A DNA stretch of 64,000 bases from ASV31 sp965229765 (GTDB lineage Bacteria > Pseudomonadota > Alphaproteobacteria > Rhodobacterales > Rhodobacteraceae). How positions within the stretch are numbered: the first letter of the stretch is position 1; each line of letters begins with the position of its first letter. The DNA lies in the NCBI GenBank assembly GCA_965229765.1, contig CBDDJT010000003.1, positions 1,240,001 to 1,304,000 on the forward strand, written 5' to 3'. The notes beneath the pieces were generated by a model. That model had not been told where the DNA came from. It ran no database searches and saw only the letters and a program-made list of their open reading frames with translations. Made by a program: the position numbers and the translations under genes. This document shows, one piece after another, positions 1 through 7,621 of the stretch.

Positions 1-429
1 ACCGACGCCGACGTGGACGGGGCGCATATCGCCAGCCTGCTGATGACGTTCTTCTTCACCCAGATGCGGCCGCTGATCGACCACGGGCACCTCTACCTCG
101 CCTGCCCGCCGCTGTTCCGGCTGACGCAAGGCGCGCACCGGGTCTACGCCGTGGACGAGCCGGAAAAGGAACGGCTGATGGCGCGCGGGCTGGGCGGCAA
201 GGGCAAGATCGACGTGTCCCGCTTCAAGGGGCTGGGCGAGATGGACGCCAAGGACCTGAAGGACACCACGATGAACCCTGCCACCCGCCAGCTGATCCGG
301 GTGAACATCCAAGAGGATGCACCCGGAGAGACCGGCGACCTAGTGGAACGGCTGATGGGCAAGAAACCGGAATTGCGGTTCCAGTATATCCAGGAAAACG
401 CGCGGTTTGTTGAGGAGTTGGATGTTTGA
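1..429 (+). CDS. parE: DNA topoisomerase IV subunit B, C-terminal part (5' end outside window)
   Basis: ParE supplies the ATPase and metal-binding TOPRIM half of topoisomerase IV, which with ParC decatenates daughter chromosomes. Only the last 142 residues are present; the reading frame is open from base 1, so the gene begins left of the window. The fragment opens with the TOPRIM metal-binding run TDADVDGAHIASLL and contains SRFKGLGEMDAKDL and TMNPATRQLIRV, conserved in type IIA B subunits. The tail LMGKKPELRFQYIQENA is shared by GyrB and ParE; the YLACPPLFRLTQG segment and the ending VEELDV fit alphaproteobacterial ParE better than GyrB. It ends 9 bases before the stop of the convergent AT-rich gene that follows. 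The ParE/GyrB assignment rests on remembered family sequence. Confidence 0.9.
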   Translation, partial: TDADVDGAHIASLLMTFFFTQMRPLIDHGHLYLACPPLFRLTQGAHRVYAVDEPEKERLMARGLGGKGKIDVSRFKGLGEMDAKDLKDTTMNPATRQLIRVNIQEDAPGETGDLVERLMGKKPELRFQYIQENARFVEELDV

Positions 430-438
430 GGGTGCCGC

Positions 439-1185
439 CTAGTCTTTGCCCCAATCGGTACGCGGTCGATTCATTAACCAATCAGGATAATTTGGAAGGG
501 CCTGCAACGCTTTCCAGTCACGCTCGGCAAGTAACCGGTCGCGAAGATCCTCTCTTTCCTGCTTTACAGAAAGGCCATCATAAATAACCTGAAGGAGAGC
601 CAATTCATCATTGCCATATGGCGCTATTATGTCAAATACATAGGACGTACCCAACAATTTTTCGCCAAAGCAGTTGATGAATCTGGATATTGCCTCCATT
701 GCGGCATCCACGTGAGATTTGGTCACCGGAGAAATGCTACTGGCCCCGGCGCGAACTGGAATATCCACATGTGCAATCGTCTTGTCGACCCACGTGAAGG
801 CTAGCTCTGACTCGTCACTAGCTAGCTTGGCAAACCGAGTAAGCTCGCTCTTTGTCGATCCTTCGCCGACTAAAGCCACAACTCTATGTATTGAAATCGT
901 CTCAGGTTCTTTGGACTTCCCTCCCTGACCGGCCTTCGCTAACCGGCGAAGGGACAACAAAGCCGAACGGAACATAATCTTCTCAATTATTCGCGCCGTT
1001 TTTGCGGAGGCTCGACATAGCAGATCAATTCTCTCGGGGCCCGATGAAAAGAAACTATTGTAAATTCTCCATTCTAGCTGCAGGATGTGAAAGTCATTCT
1101 TGAAATTAAACCATACAAATCCGAGATCTTCTCCAAGAAGTGAAATATACTCGCTCCTCACCTCTTCAGGCGTCTTGTAAGTCAT
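439..1185 (-). CDS. HEPN/AbiU2-like hypothetical protein
   Basis: A 248-residue cytoplasmic protein with no signal peptide or membrane segment. The N-terminal half (about residues 25-100: FHILQLEWRIYNSFF, then ERIDLLCRASAKTARI and LLSLRRLAKAG) resembles the HEPN domain of AbiU2-type abortive-infection proteins, and WVDKTIAHVD near residue 135 sits where these families carry a conserved IAH motif. The arginine(s) of the usual Rx4-6H catalytic HEPN motif are not visible here (VDKTIAH). The gene is clearly AT-richer than its neighbours and uses codons such as ATA, AAT and TTA that are rare around it, which suggests recent transfer. It converges on parE with almost no gap and has only a weak ribosome-binding site. 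Function is not established; a defence role is inference from family resemblance. Confidence 0.6.
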   Translation of the reverse strand: MTYKTPEEVRSEYISLLGEDLGFVWFNFKNDFHILQLEWRIYNSFFSSGPERIDLLCRASAKTARIIEKIMFRSALLSLRRLAKAGQGGKSKEPETISIHRVVALVGEGSTKSELTRFAKLASDESELAFTWVDKTIAHVDIPVRAGASSISPVTKSHVDAAMEAISRFINCFGEKLLGTSYVFDIIAPYGNDELALLQVIYDGLSVKQEREDLRDRLLAERDWKALQALPNYPDWLMNRPRTDWGKD

Positions 1186-1315
1186 ATCAGCAACCCATGA
1201 ATTGAGACGACAACGATTGACCGTGCCCCATACTGGCCGAGAGAGGCCGAGTTAGAAACCCCCACTCCGCGCCTCATCAAGTGCTACCCGAAGGCGCATA
1301 TCTCCATTATCAGGG

Positions 1316-1371
1316 ACTAAACATACATACATTAATCCCGTTGTAACCCTGCCCCGGCCATCCTATCCTCC
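1316..1371 (+). promoter_or_regulatory. Probable brnTA promoter/operator region
   Basis: The 186-base gap before brnT contains an AT-rich run with tandem ACATAC/ATACAT repeats (about 1321-1334) followed by TTAATCCCG and TTGTAACC. Short repeats in front of an autoregulated toxin-antitoxin operon are expected to hold the promoter and the BrnA operator. No canonical -35/-10 pair can be fixed by eye. Confidence 0.3.
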
Positions 1372-1647
1372 ATGTACGAGTGGGACGAGGCCAAGCGGCG
1401 GGCGAACCTTGCCAGGCACGGCGTGGATTTCGCCGATCTGGTGCGGTTCGAGTGGGCCGCGCATGAGGTCGAGGCTGACGACCGGGTCGACTATGGCGAG
1501 TCGCGCTGGAGAGCGCGGGGGCTGATCGATGGACGGCTGCATGTGGTCGTCTACACCCAAAGGCAGGGCCGGCTGCGGATCATCAGCCTGCGCAAGGCAA
1601 ACAGACGGGAGATCGCGGGATGGATGGCAAGGCGCAAGAGCGGATAG
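1372..1647 (+). CDS. brnT: BrnT family type II toxin
   Basis: A 91-residue DUF497/BrnT protein. BrnT toxins are small ribonucleases with a RelE-like fold that block translation and are neutralised by BrnA. The sequence has the family start YEWDEAKRRANLARHGVDF, the central DYGESRWRARGLIDGRLHVVVYT stretch (family pattern E.R....G...GR...V.YT) and the C-terminal RIISLRKANRREI arginine-rich block, so the catalytic architecture looks intact. Length is normal for the family. The brnA start codon lies inside its last codons (28-base overlap), the usual toxin-first order for brnTA, which implies translational coupling and joint autorepression. Confidence 0.9.
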   Translation: MYEWDEAKRRANLARHGVDFADLVRFEWAAHEVEADDRVDYGESRWRARGLIDGRLHVVVYTQRQGRLRIISLRKANRREIAGWMARRKSG

Positions 1648-1952
1648 CAGACCCGAACGACATCAGCGACGAAGAGGACGCCTGGATCACCGCGGCGGCC
1701 GAAGGCGATCCCGACAACCCGCCGATGACCGATGAACAGATGGACCGTATGCGCCCCGTGTGGGACTTCCCCGAACTCGTCGAGATCCTTCAGAAGCACG
1801 GCAAGCTGGGGCGCCCGCCCCTGCCCGAGGGCGAGAAGAAGCAGCGGGTGACGCTGTACCTTGACCGCGACGTGGTGGAGCGGCTGAAGGCCGACGGGCG
1901 CGGGTGGAGCACGCGGGCCAACGCGGCGCTGCGCCGCGCGCTTGGGCTATAG
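1620..1952 (+). CDS. brnA: BrnA family antitoxin
   Basis: A 110-residue partner of BrnT. The C-terminal half has the BrnA ribbon-helix-helix: KKQRVTLYLDRDVVERLKA, followed by GWSTRANAALRRALGL. This part dimerises and binds the operon promoter, while the acidic N-terminal half (ISDEEDAWITAAAEGD, then MTDEQMDRMRPVWDF) wraps the toxin. It begins 28 bases before the brnT stop. Autorepression with BrnT is known for the family and assumed here. The following exported-protein gene starts 64 bases downstream with its own ribosome-binding site. Confidence 0.88.
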   Translation: MDGKAQERIADPNDISDEEDAWITAAAEGDPDNPPMTDEQMDRMRPVWDFPELVEILQKHGKLGRPPLPEGEKKQRVTLYLDRDVVERLKADGRGWSTRANAALRRALGL

Positions 1953-2016
1953 CGTCTCTGGCCAGCGGGGGACGGCGCGGTTATCGTGGCGCGTGACGCA
2001 ACCCCGGGGAGTGCCG

Positions 2017-2499
2017 ATGCGCCGACTTGCCCTTGCCGCCCTGATCGCCCTTGCCGCCCCCGCCGCCGGGGCGCAAGAGCCTTATGCCCAGCGCGGGCAG
2101 TGGACGATTTCGTGGTTCCCCGAGACGATGGGCTGCCGGGCGGTGCGCGACTATGGCACCACGCGGTTCAGCATCGGGTTCGACGGCACGCAGGGCGAGC
2201 CGCTTCTGAAGGTGAACCTGAGCGATCCGGCGTGGGAGGCGCTGCCCGAGGGCGAGCGCAAGGACATCGCGGCGCAGTTCGGGTTCCGCGAGCCGTGGGA
2301 GTTGTCGATGACGGGCGGTGCGGGGCTGACGCTGACCGCGCCTGCGCGGGCGCAGCTGGCCGGCGTCTTCATCGACGAGTTCAAGGCCGAGATGGTCATG
2401 GTCTGGAGCGAGGGCGAGACCGAACTGGGACGCTTCACGCTCGACGGCTCGCGCGTGGCATTCGACACGATGTCGGCCTGCCAGCAGGTGCCGCGCTAG
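2017..2499 (+). CDS. Exported hypothetical protein
   Basis: A 160-residue protein with a clear Sec signal peptide (MRRLALAALIALAAPAAGA followed by QEP). The ATG at 2017 was chosen because the signal peptide starts there and GGGGAG lies just upstream; a longer in-frame ORF back to 1942 adds non-signal sequence. The mature part has only two cysteines, in ETMGCRA and MSACQQ, which could form one disulfide. No domain is recognised. Codon use matches the chromosome, unlike the AT-rich gene near parE. Its 3' end lies 4 bases from the stop of the convergent cytochrome gene. Confidence 0.7.
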   Translation: MRRLALAALIALAAPAAGAQEPYAQRGQWTISWFPETMGCRAVRDYGTTRFSIGFDGTQGEPLLKVNLSDPAWEALPEGERKDIAAQFGFREPWELSMTGGAGLTLTAPARAQLAGVFIDEFKAEMVMVWSEGETELGRFTLDGSRVAFDTMSACQQVPR

Positions 2500-2503
2500 G
2501 GCG

Positions 2504-2923
2504 TCACTCCTGAATGGCGTTCAGGTAGACCAAGAGTTCGGCAATCGTCCGGGTGGTGACCATCGGCTGGCCATCGGGCAGCTTTATCGCCGCCTCGGGC
2601 GCGGCGGGATCGCCCGCGAAGAAATCTCCGAACAGCGGCATCACCCCGCCATGGGCGAGGAACGGGTCGCGCCCGTCGATCTGGCGCGCCACGCGCATCC
2701 AGGGAAATTCGCCGCTGGCCCCCTCTGCCAGTCGCGTGAGGTCGGTCGGCAGGACCGACAGGATCGGGGCCATGGTGCCGTCGCCGCGGGCTTCCATGCC
2801 GTGGCAGCTGGCGCACCACGTGACGTAGTGGTCGCGCCCGGTCTCGGCGTCGGGGGCGTCCTGCGCCACGGCGGGGCCCGTGGCCAGCGCGGCAAGGGTC
2901 AGGGCAAGGGCGGTGCGGATCAT
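2504..2923 (-). CDS. Small exported c-type cytochrome (paralogue 1 of 4)
   Basis: A 139-residue periplasmic monohaem cytochrome c. After the signal peptide (MIRTALALTLAALATGPAVA, cut before QD) comes the haem-attachment motif WCASCHGME with RGDG right behind it, the typical CxxCHG....GDG start of class I cytochromes. The likely axial methionine is in HGGVMPLFG. The C-terminal helix ends LVYLNAIQE. The start at 2923 is supported by the signal peptide and by AGGAG upstream; an ORF extension to 2953 is not needed. Three paralogues with the same layout follow on this strand. Electron donor and acceptor are unknown. Confidence 0.85.
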   Translation of the reverse strand: MIRTALALTLAALATGPAVAQDAPDAETGRDHYVTWCASCHGMEARGDGTMAPILSVLPTDLTRLAEGASGEFPWMRVARQIDGRDPFLAHGGVMPLFGDFFAGDPAAPEAAIKLPDGQPMVTTRTIAELLVYLNAIQE

Positions 2924-2993
2924 GGCAAGGCTCCTGTTGCGATGGCCCAGCATGGCGCGAACCGGCGCGCGCCGCCTTGATCGGCGTCAAGCG

Positions 2994-3404
2994 CTATTGC
3001 TGGATCGACTCGATGTATCGGGCCAGCGCCACCAGCCGCGCCGGCGTCGGCGTCATCACGCCCGGCTCTGTCTCGATCAGGACGGTGTCGCCTTCGAGCA
3101 GCGGCCAGAAGGCGGGCATCCCGCCATGGGTCTGCTCGCGGGTGTAGCCGTCGATCTGGGACATAACGCGCACGCTCGGAAAGATCCCGCCATTGGCCGT
3201 GGCCAGCAGCGTCAGGTCGGGCACCTGCGCGTCGAGCGTGGCCAGCGCCGGGCCGTCGCCGCGCCCGTCGTCGCCATGACAGCCCGCGCACAGCGCCTGG
3301 TAGTCCTGCCGCCCGCTTTCCTCGGGCGCCACGACGCATCCCGCCAGCAGGAACGCCGCCGCAAATGCCCCCGAAACGATTGCCCTGGTCTTCACCGTCG
3401 ACAT
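2994..3404 (-). CDS. Lipoprotein c-type cytochrome (paralogue 2 of 4)
   Basis: A 136-residue monohaem cytochrome c with a lipoprotein signal: hydrophobic AIVSGAFAAAFLLAGC, so the cysteine is probably lipid-modified. Haem motif LCAGCHGDDGRGDG; the candidate axial methionine is in THGGMPAFWP. The C-terminal helix ends ARYIESIQQ. The ATG at 3404 follows GGAGG at a good distance and gives a complete lipobox signal; the longer ORF to 3467 adds unrelated residues. It is transcribed towards paralogue 1 and separated by 173 bases from the divergent exported-protein gene, so that gap should contain both promoters. Confidence 0.84.
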   Translation of the reverse strand: MSTVKTRAIVSGAFAAAFLLAGCVVAPEESGRQDYQALCAGCHGDDGRGDGPALATLDAQVPDLTLLATANGGIFPSVRVMSQIDGYTREQTHGGMPAFWPLLEGDTVLIETEPGVMTPTPARLVALARYIESIQQ

Positions 3405-3577
3405 GTCGCTGCCTCCTGGATCTGCTGTCCTTTGGATCAGTAGACCACAGCCCGAAGCGACGGTCACGAGCCGATGCGGCCTGTTGCAATCCGCCGCCGC
3501 TATTTTGCCGATCGTCTTTCGCCGTGCTAGGATCCCGCATCCCCGATCGGCGGGATTTCACCAAGAGGATTGAGAAA

Positions 3578-3940
3578 ATGCGGAACGTAATGGCGGGTGC
3601 CGGCCTGGCCCTTTGTCTGGCCGCGGGTGTGGCGTTTGGCCAGGGAACCGGGTCCGAAGGGTATTTCGAGATATACAACGACACCGCAGGTAATGTGGTG
3701 GTCGGGTTCTACACCAACGACGGCAGCGGCTGGTCGTCGAACTGGCTGGACGGGGTCGAGGTCATGCCGGGCCAAAGCGCAACGGCGCAGTTCTATGGCG
3801 AAAGCGGACCGTGCGAGCAGGTGTTCGCCGTGGGCTGGCTTGGCAACGACGGCAGCGAGGTCGTGGACGATCCCATCTCGATCGACATCTGCGCGGCCTC
3901 GAACGTCTATCTGGCCGATAACGAGATCTACTACGACTGA
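3578..3940 (+). CDS. Exported small acidic hypothetical protein
   Basis: A 120-residue secreted protein (signal MRNVMAGAGLALCLAAGVAFG). The mature chain begins with EIYNDTAGNVVVGFYTNDG and has two cysteines (SGPCEQ and DICAAS). The opening NDT...V.VGFYT...GW pattern recalls DUF1036 proteins found near 44-46 kb, but the SEGWW and RYYYY blocks of that family are missing, so it is not assigned to it. The start was set at 3578 from the signal peptide and AGAGGA upstream; the ORF is open much further left. It lies on the opposite strand inside the four-cytochrome cluster and ends 9 bases from the next cytochrome stop. Confidence 0.65.
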   Translation: MRNVMAGAGLALCLAAGVAFGQGTGSEGYFEIYNDTAGNVVVGFYTNDGSGWSSNWLDGVEVMPGQSATAQFYGESGPCEQVFAVGWLGNDGSEVVDDPISIDICAASNVYLADNEIYYD

Positions 3941-3949
3941 CGGGGGCGC

Positions 3950-4345
3950 TCAGTCCTGCACGGACCGCAGGTAGGCCGTCAGCGCCAGCACGGTGTCGGT
4001 GGTGGCGATGACGGTCCCGTCCGGGGCGGTATGGGTGGCCGGCGCGCCGGACAGAAGTCGGGCGAAATCGGGCATGGCGGTAACGCCGCCATGCACGGCG
4101 GACGGGGTCCCGATGGCGCGGAGCACGTAGGCCTCGGGGAAGGTGCCGCCATTATTGGCGGCTAGCAAGGTAAGGTCAGGCACGCCGTTGGAGAATAGCG
4201 CCGACAGCGTGCCGTCGCCGCGCGCGCCGGTGCCATGACAATCGGTGCAATGGCCCAGATAGGCCGCGCGGCCAACATCGACGGGCGCGTTGCAGCCCGC
4301 CAGAAGACCGGCGCCAAGCAGCGCAGCGTATCCCCGTTTCACCAT
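3950..4345 (-). CDS. Lipoprotein c-type cytochrome (paralogue 3 of 4)
   Basis: A 131-residue monohaem cytochrome c. The N terminus YAALLGAGLLAGCNAP is a lipoprotein signal. Haem motif HCTDCHGTGARGDG; candidate axial methionine in VTAMPDFARLL. The C-terminal helix ends AYLRSVQD, as in the paralogues (IQE, IQQ, IQTD). The ATG at 4345 is preferred; a GTG at 4363 adds only MEKRGK and remains possible. It is separated from paralogue 4 by 170 bases of non-coding DNA. Confidence 0.82.
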   Translation of the reverse strand: MVKRGYAALLGAGLLAGCNAPVDVGRAAYLGHCTDCHGTGARGDGTLSALFSNGVPDLTLLAANNGGTFPEAYVLRAIGTPSAVHGGVTAMPDFARLLSGAPATHTAPDGTVIATTDTVLALTAYLRSVQD

Positions 4346-4515
4346 CTTGCCCCGCTTTTCCACGGGCCCAGAAGACCCGGGGAGCGTCCATCAATCAACC
4401 CCGCCCAAACCGTCAGGTGCATGAATTCAGCGGACAGTCATGGCGGCGCAACCTCAGGGAACGGCTGCGTTTTTCAGATACAACCGATGCTGGAGGCACG
4501 GCGGGCGCGACCCGG

Positions 4516-4917
4516 TCAGTCCGTCTGGATCGAGGCGAGGTATTCCGCGATGGCGACGATATCGCCCCGCGTCTGGATCGGGGTACCATCGGGGGCGTCG
4601 ACCACCGCGCTGCCACCGCCCAGCACCTGCCCGAAGACAAGCATCGGCCCGCCGTGGCCACGCAGCGCCACGCGGCCGTCGATGGTCTGCACGACGCGGG
4701 CCAGCGGGAACCTGCCGTCGTTTCGCGCGGAAAGGCCGGTCAGGTCGGGCATCGCGATGGTGATAAGCCCGGCCATCGGGCCATCGCCGGTGGCCTCCAT
4801 CCCATGGCAGGCGGCGCAATGGCTGACGTAAAGCCCTGCTCCATAGCCGGTTTCATCGGCGTGGGCCGCATGCGCGGCACCAAGCGACAGCATCAGGGCG
4901 ACAAGAAACGGGCGCAT
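4516..4917 (-). CDS. Small exported c-type cytochrome (paralogue 4 of 4)
   Basis: A 133-residue periplasmic cytochrome c with signal peptide MRPFLVALMLSLGAAHAAHA. Haem motif HCAACHGMEATGDG; candidate axial methionine in GHGGPMLVFGQ. The helix at the C terminus ends AEYLASIQTD. The start at 4917 is preceded by GGAGAG; the in-frame ATG at 4977 would overlap lolD and break the signal peptide. Of the four paralogues, 1 and 4 are soluble-type and 2 and 3 are lipoprotein-type, and 4 most resembles 1 around the haem (HGME). Confidence 0.84.
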   Translation of the reverse strand: MRPFLVALMLSLGAAHAAHADETGYGAGLYVSHCAACHGMEATGDGPMAGLITIAMPDLTGLSARNDGRFPLARVVQTIDGRVALRGHGGPMLVFGQVLGGGSAVVDAPDGTPIQTRGDIVAIAEYLASIQTD

Positions 4918-4973
4918 GATCTCTCCGGTGATGACAGGGTTCGGGATCATGCTTGCAGGGCCACGGGGGTGGG

Positions 4974-5663
4974 TCAAGCAGGGCCGTTCGTCACACGCCC
5001 TTCATCCAGGTGCAGGACCCGGTCCATGCGCGCGGCAAGATCAAGGTTGTGGGTGGCGATCAGCGCGGAAAGGCCGGTGCCGCGCACAAGATCGAGAAGC
5101 GCCTCGAACACGCGGGCCGAGGTGGCCGGGTCGAGGTTGCCCGTGGGCTCATCCGCCAGCAGAACCTGCGGCGCGTTGGCCAGCGCCCGGCAGAAGGCGA
5201 CGCGCTGCTGTTCGCCGCCCGACAGCGCGGCGGGGCGGTGCCCGGCCCGGGGGGCGACGCCCACGCGGTCCAACAGGTCCATCGCGCGGGCGCGGGCGGC
5301 GGCGGACCCGGTCCCGTTGGCCAGTTGCGGCAGCACGACGTTTTCCAGTGCGGTGAATTCGGGCAGCAGGTGGTGGAACTGGTAGATGAAACCCACCTGG
5401 CGGCGCCGCGTGGCGGTACGGTCGCGGTCGCTGGCGCCGGTCATGTCGCGGCCGGCGATCGACACATGGCCCGCGTCGGGTGTGTCGAGAAGCCCCGCGA
5501 TGTGCAAAAGCGTGGACTTGCCCGCCCCGGACGGCGCGACCATGGCGACGACCTCTCCGGGCGCGAGGGTCAGCGCGGCACCGCGCAGCACCGCGACCTC
5601 GCCCGGGGTGCCGGCCAGATAGGTCTTCTCGATGCCGTCGAGGTGCAGCGCCGGATCACTCAT
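4974..5663 (-). CDS. lolD: Lipoprotein-releasing system ATP-binding protein
   Basis: LolD is the ATPase that powers extraction of outer-membrane lipoproteins from the inner membrane. The 229 residues show a P-loop at about 43-51 (APSGAGKST; the first glycine is alanine, which I recall as usual in this group), a Q-loop region FIYQFHHLLPEFTALENV characteristic of LolD, the signature LSGGEQQRV near 148 and Walker B LLADEP near 169, followed by the H-loop ATHN. Its start overlaps the end of the permease gene by 8 bases, so the two are translationally coupled and form one LolCDE-type complex. Confidence 0.93.
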   Translation of the reverse strand: MSDPALHLDGIEKTYLAGTPGEVAVLRGAALTLAPGEVVAMVAPSGAGKSTLLHIAGLLDTPDAGHVSIAGRDMTGASDRDRTATRRRQVGFIYQFHHLLPEFTALENVVLPQLANGTGSAAARARAMDLLDRVGVAPRAGHRPAALSGGEQQRVAFCRALANAPQVLLADEPTGNLDPATSARVFEALLDLVRGTGLSALIATHNLDLAARMDRVLHLDEGRVTNGPA

Positions 5664-6933
5664 ACCGCAGCGCCTCGACCGGGTTCATCCGCGCCGCGCG
5701 GCGGGCCGGGAAGATGGTGACCACGAAGGACAGGCCCAGCGACAGGGCCACGGCAGAGAGCACGTCGGCCAGCTGAAGCTTTGCCGGCAACTGGTAGATG
5801 CCGCGGATTGACGGGTCCCAGACCCCGCCGCCCGCGACGTAGTTCACCAGCGAGAAGATCGGGTCGATGTAGATGGCGAAGAGGCAGCCGAGGATCACGC
5901 CCAGCACCGTGCCCACCAGCCCCACCGACGCGCCGCAGATGAAGAAGACCCGCAGCACCGCGCCCTCGGTCAGCCCGATGGTGCGCAGGATGCCGATATC
6001 ACGGCCCTTGTTCTTCACCAGCATGATAAGGCCCGAGATGATGTTCATCGACGCGATCAGCACAAGGATCGAGAGGATCACGAACATCACGTTGTCCTCG
6101 ACATCCAGTGCGCGCAGGAAGCTGCCCGCGCTGTCACGCCATGACCACAGCAGCGCGCCGTCGCCCGCGGCCGAGATCAGCGCCGGCGCATAGCGTTCCA
6201 CCGCCTCGGGCTCTGTCACCATGACTTCTATCTCGTCGGCGCGGCCTTCCATGTTGAAATAGCTCTGCGACTCGGCAAAGGGCATGTAGATGCGCGTGCG
6301 GTCGATGTCATAGCGCCCGGCGGAGAAGATGAAGACGACCTCGTAGGCATTCACCCGCGGGCTGGTGCCGAAGGCGGTCTTGACCCCGTCGGGCGAGATC
6401 AGCCGCACCCGGTCGCCCAGCGTGGCGCCCAGTTCGCGCGCAACGCCAGATCCGATGGCGATGCCCTGTGGGAAACGGTCGATGTCGCCAACCGCATCCT
6501 CGGAGCCCGCCACCCGGGGAATGCCCTTCAGGTCCTCGAGCGTGATGCCAAAAACCTCGGCCCCGGCGTTGCGGCTGCGCAGGTTGGCCAAGACCTGCCC
6601 CTTCACCAGGGGCGCGGCACGGGTGACGCCGGGCACAGAGGCCAGCCGCTCGGCCCATGCGGCGTATTCGGGGATCGCCCGCGTGGTCTGCCCGGTGTCG
6701 GTGACATACAGCTCGGAATAGACGGTCATGTGGGCGTTGGCGCCAAGGATGGTATCGACGAACTCGGCCCGGAAGCCCGCGCGGACGGCCAGCGTGGCGA
6801 TCAGGGCGAAAACGGCGAGGGTCACGCCGACAAGGCTGATCCAGGTCATCACGCTTACGCCGCCCTCGACCCGGCGGGCGCGCAGGTAGCGCCAGGCGAT
6901 CATCCATTCGAAACGGGAAAACGGCGCGGTCAT
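5656..6933 (-). CDS. lolC: Lipoprotein-releasing ABC permease, LolC/LolE family
   Basis: A 425-residue inner-membrane permease of the LolC/LolE (MacB-type) family with one N-terminal membrane helix (TWISLVGVTLAVFALIATLAV), a large periplasmic domain, and three helices in the C-terminal third (NVMFVILSILVLIASMNII, a second around VFFICGASVGLVGTVLG, and the last around ADVLSAVALSLGLSFVV). The cytoplasmic coupling segment KNKGRDIGILRTIG is diagnostic. The start MTAPFSRFEWMIAWRYLRAR at 6933 matches the family start; upstream in-frame sequence to 7023 does not. Many alphaproteobacteria use one LolC/E protein as a homodimer, so the letter is nominal. Confidence 0.92.
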   Translation of the reverse strand: MTAPFSRFEWMIAWRYLRARRVEGGVSVMTWISLVGVTLAVFALIATLAVRAGFRAEFVDTILGANAHMTVYSELYVTDTGQTTRAIPEYAAWAERLASVPGVTRAAPLVKGQVLANLRSRNAGAEVFGITLEDLKGIPRVAGSEDAVGDIDRFPQGIAIGSGVARELGATLGDRVRLISPDGVKTAFGTSPRVNAYEVVFIFSAGRYDIDRTRIYMPFAESQSYFNMEGRADEIEVMVTEPEAVERYAPALISAAGDGALLWSWRDSAGSFLRALDVEDNVMFVILSILVLIASMNIISGLIMLVKNKGRDIGILRTIGLTEGAVLRVFFICGASVGLVGTVLGVILGCLFAIYIDPIFSLVNYVAGGGVWDPSIRGIYQLPAKLQLADVLSAVALSLGLSFVVTIFPARRAARMNPVEALRYE

Positions 6934-6976
6934 GACGGGGTGCTTATCGGAACCCGTGGCCGGGTCAAGCGGCGCG

Positions 6977-7546
6977 TCAGCCGCGCGGCGCGCCGTTGCG
7001 CATTCGGACCTCGGCAACGGCATCGCCCAGCGGCGCGACCGGCGCGGGTTCGGCTGCGCGGCGGCGCCGACGGATGGGCATGGTCACCAGCCACAGCAGC
7101 ACACCGATTGCCAGCCAGCCAAGAACAAATCCGCCACCGGCAAAGACCGCGCCCTCGGCGCTGATCGGCACGGCCGGGACATAGGCGCGGCGGGTGGCCG
7201 CGATGAGTTCGCCGTCGGTGAACCGCAGCGCGTTGAGCGCGCGCTGGTAGGGAGAGCTTTCGGTCAGCGCGGCAAGGTCGGCGGCCAGCCGGTCGTAGCG
7301 GTCGAAGGTGCGCGTCATGTCCTCGCGCCGCCGCTCGACGATGGGCGCACCGGTCATCTGCGCGAGCGCGGCGTCGCGCGTCAGCCCCTCGGCCTGCGCG
7401 GACTTGTCGAAATCGGCCACCACCTCGCCCAGCGCATCCACCGCGCCCCCCAGACGTTGAACGTATTGCTGCGAGAACTCGGGGAACTGCGAGGTGGCCG
7501 CAGCGCCGAGGACGCCACCGGCAAGGGTCAGGGCACGGATGATCAT
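6977..7546 (-). CDS. DUF2937 family membrane protein
   Basis: A 189-residue inner-membrane protein. An N-terminal hydrophobic segment (MIIRALTLAGGVLGAAATSQ) leads into FPEFSQQYVQRLGGAVDAL, the recognisable DUF2937 start, then a charged region (residues 45-110) and a C-terminal membrane helix (AGGGFVLGWLAIGVLLWLV) with a basic, proline-rich tail. Members are widespread in alphaproteobacteria but have no assigned function. The start at 7546 has GGAGAG upstream. It sits between proS and the lol genes on the same strand, separated from proS by a block of palindromic repeats. Confidence 0.78.
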   Translation of the reverse strand: MIIRALTLAGGVLGAAATSQFPEFSQQYVQRLGGAVDALGEVVADFDKSAQAEGLTRDAALAQMTGAPIVERRREDMTRTFDRYDRLAADLAALTESSPYQRALNALRFTDGELIAATRRAYVPAVPISAEGAVFAGGGFVLGWLAIGVLLWLVTMPIRRRRRAAEPAPVAPLGDAVAEVRMRNGAPRG

Positions 7547-7621
7547 GGGCAAGCACTCTCCGATGACGGACGCCGCGATCATAGCCGCAGCGACATCGGA
7601 TTTCCACAACGCGCGCTGGGG

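Noticed and set aside
1186..1371. Searched for a tRNA or attachment site next to the accessory pocket.
   Set aside because: No cloverleaf, TTCGAAT-type T-loop or direct repeat pair was found.
5507..5540. Loss of the first glycine in the LolD Walker A motif (APSGAGKST).
   Set aside because: Recalled as the usual form in alphaproteobacterial LolD, so not evidence of inactivation.
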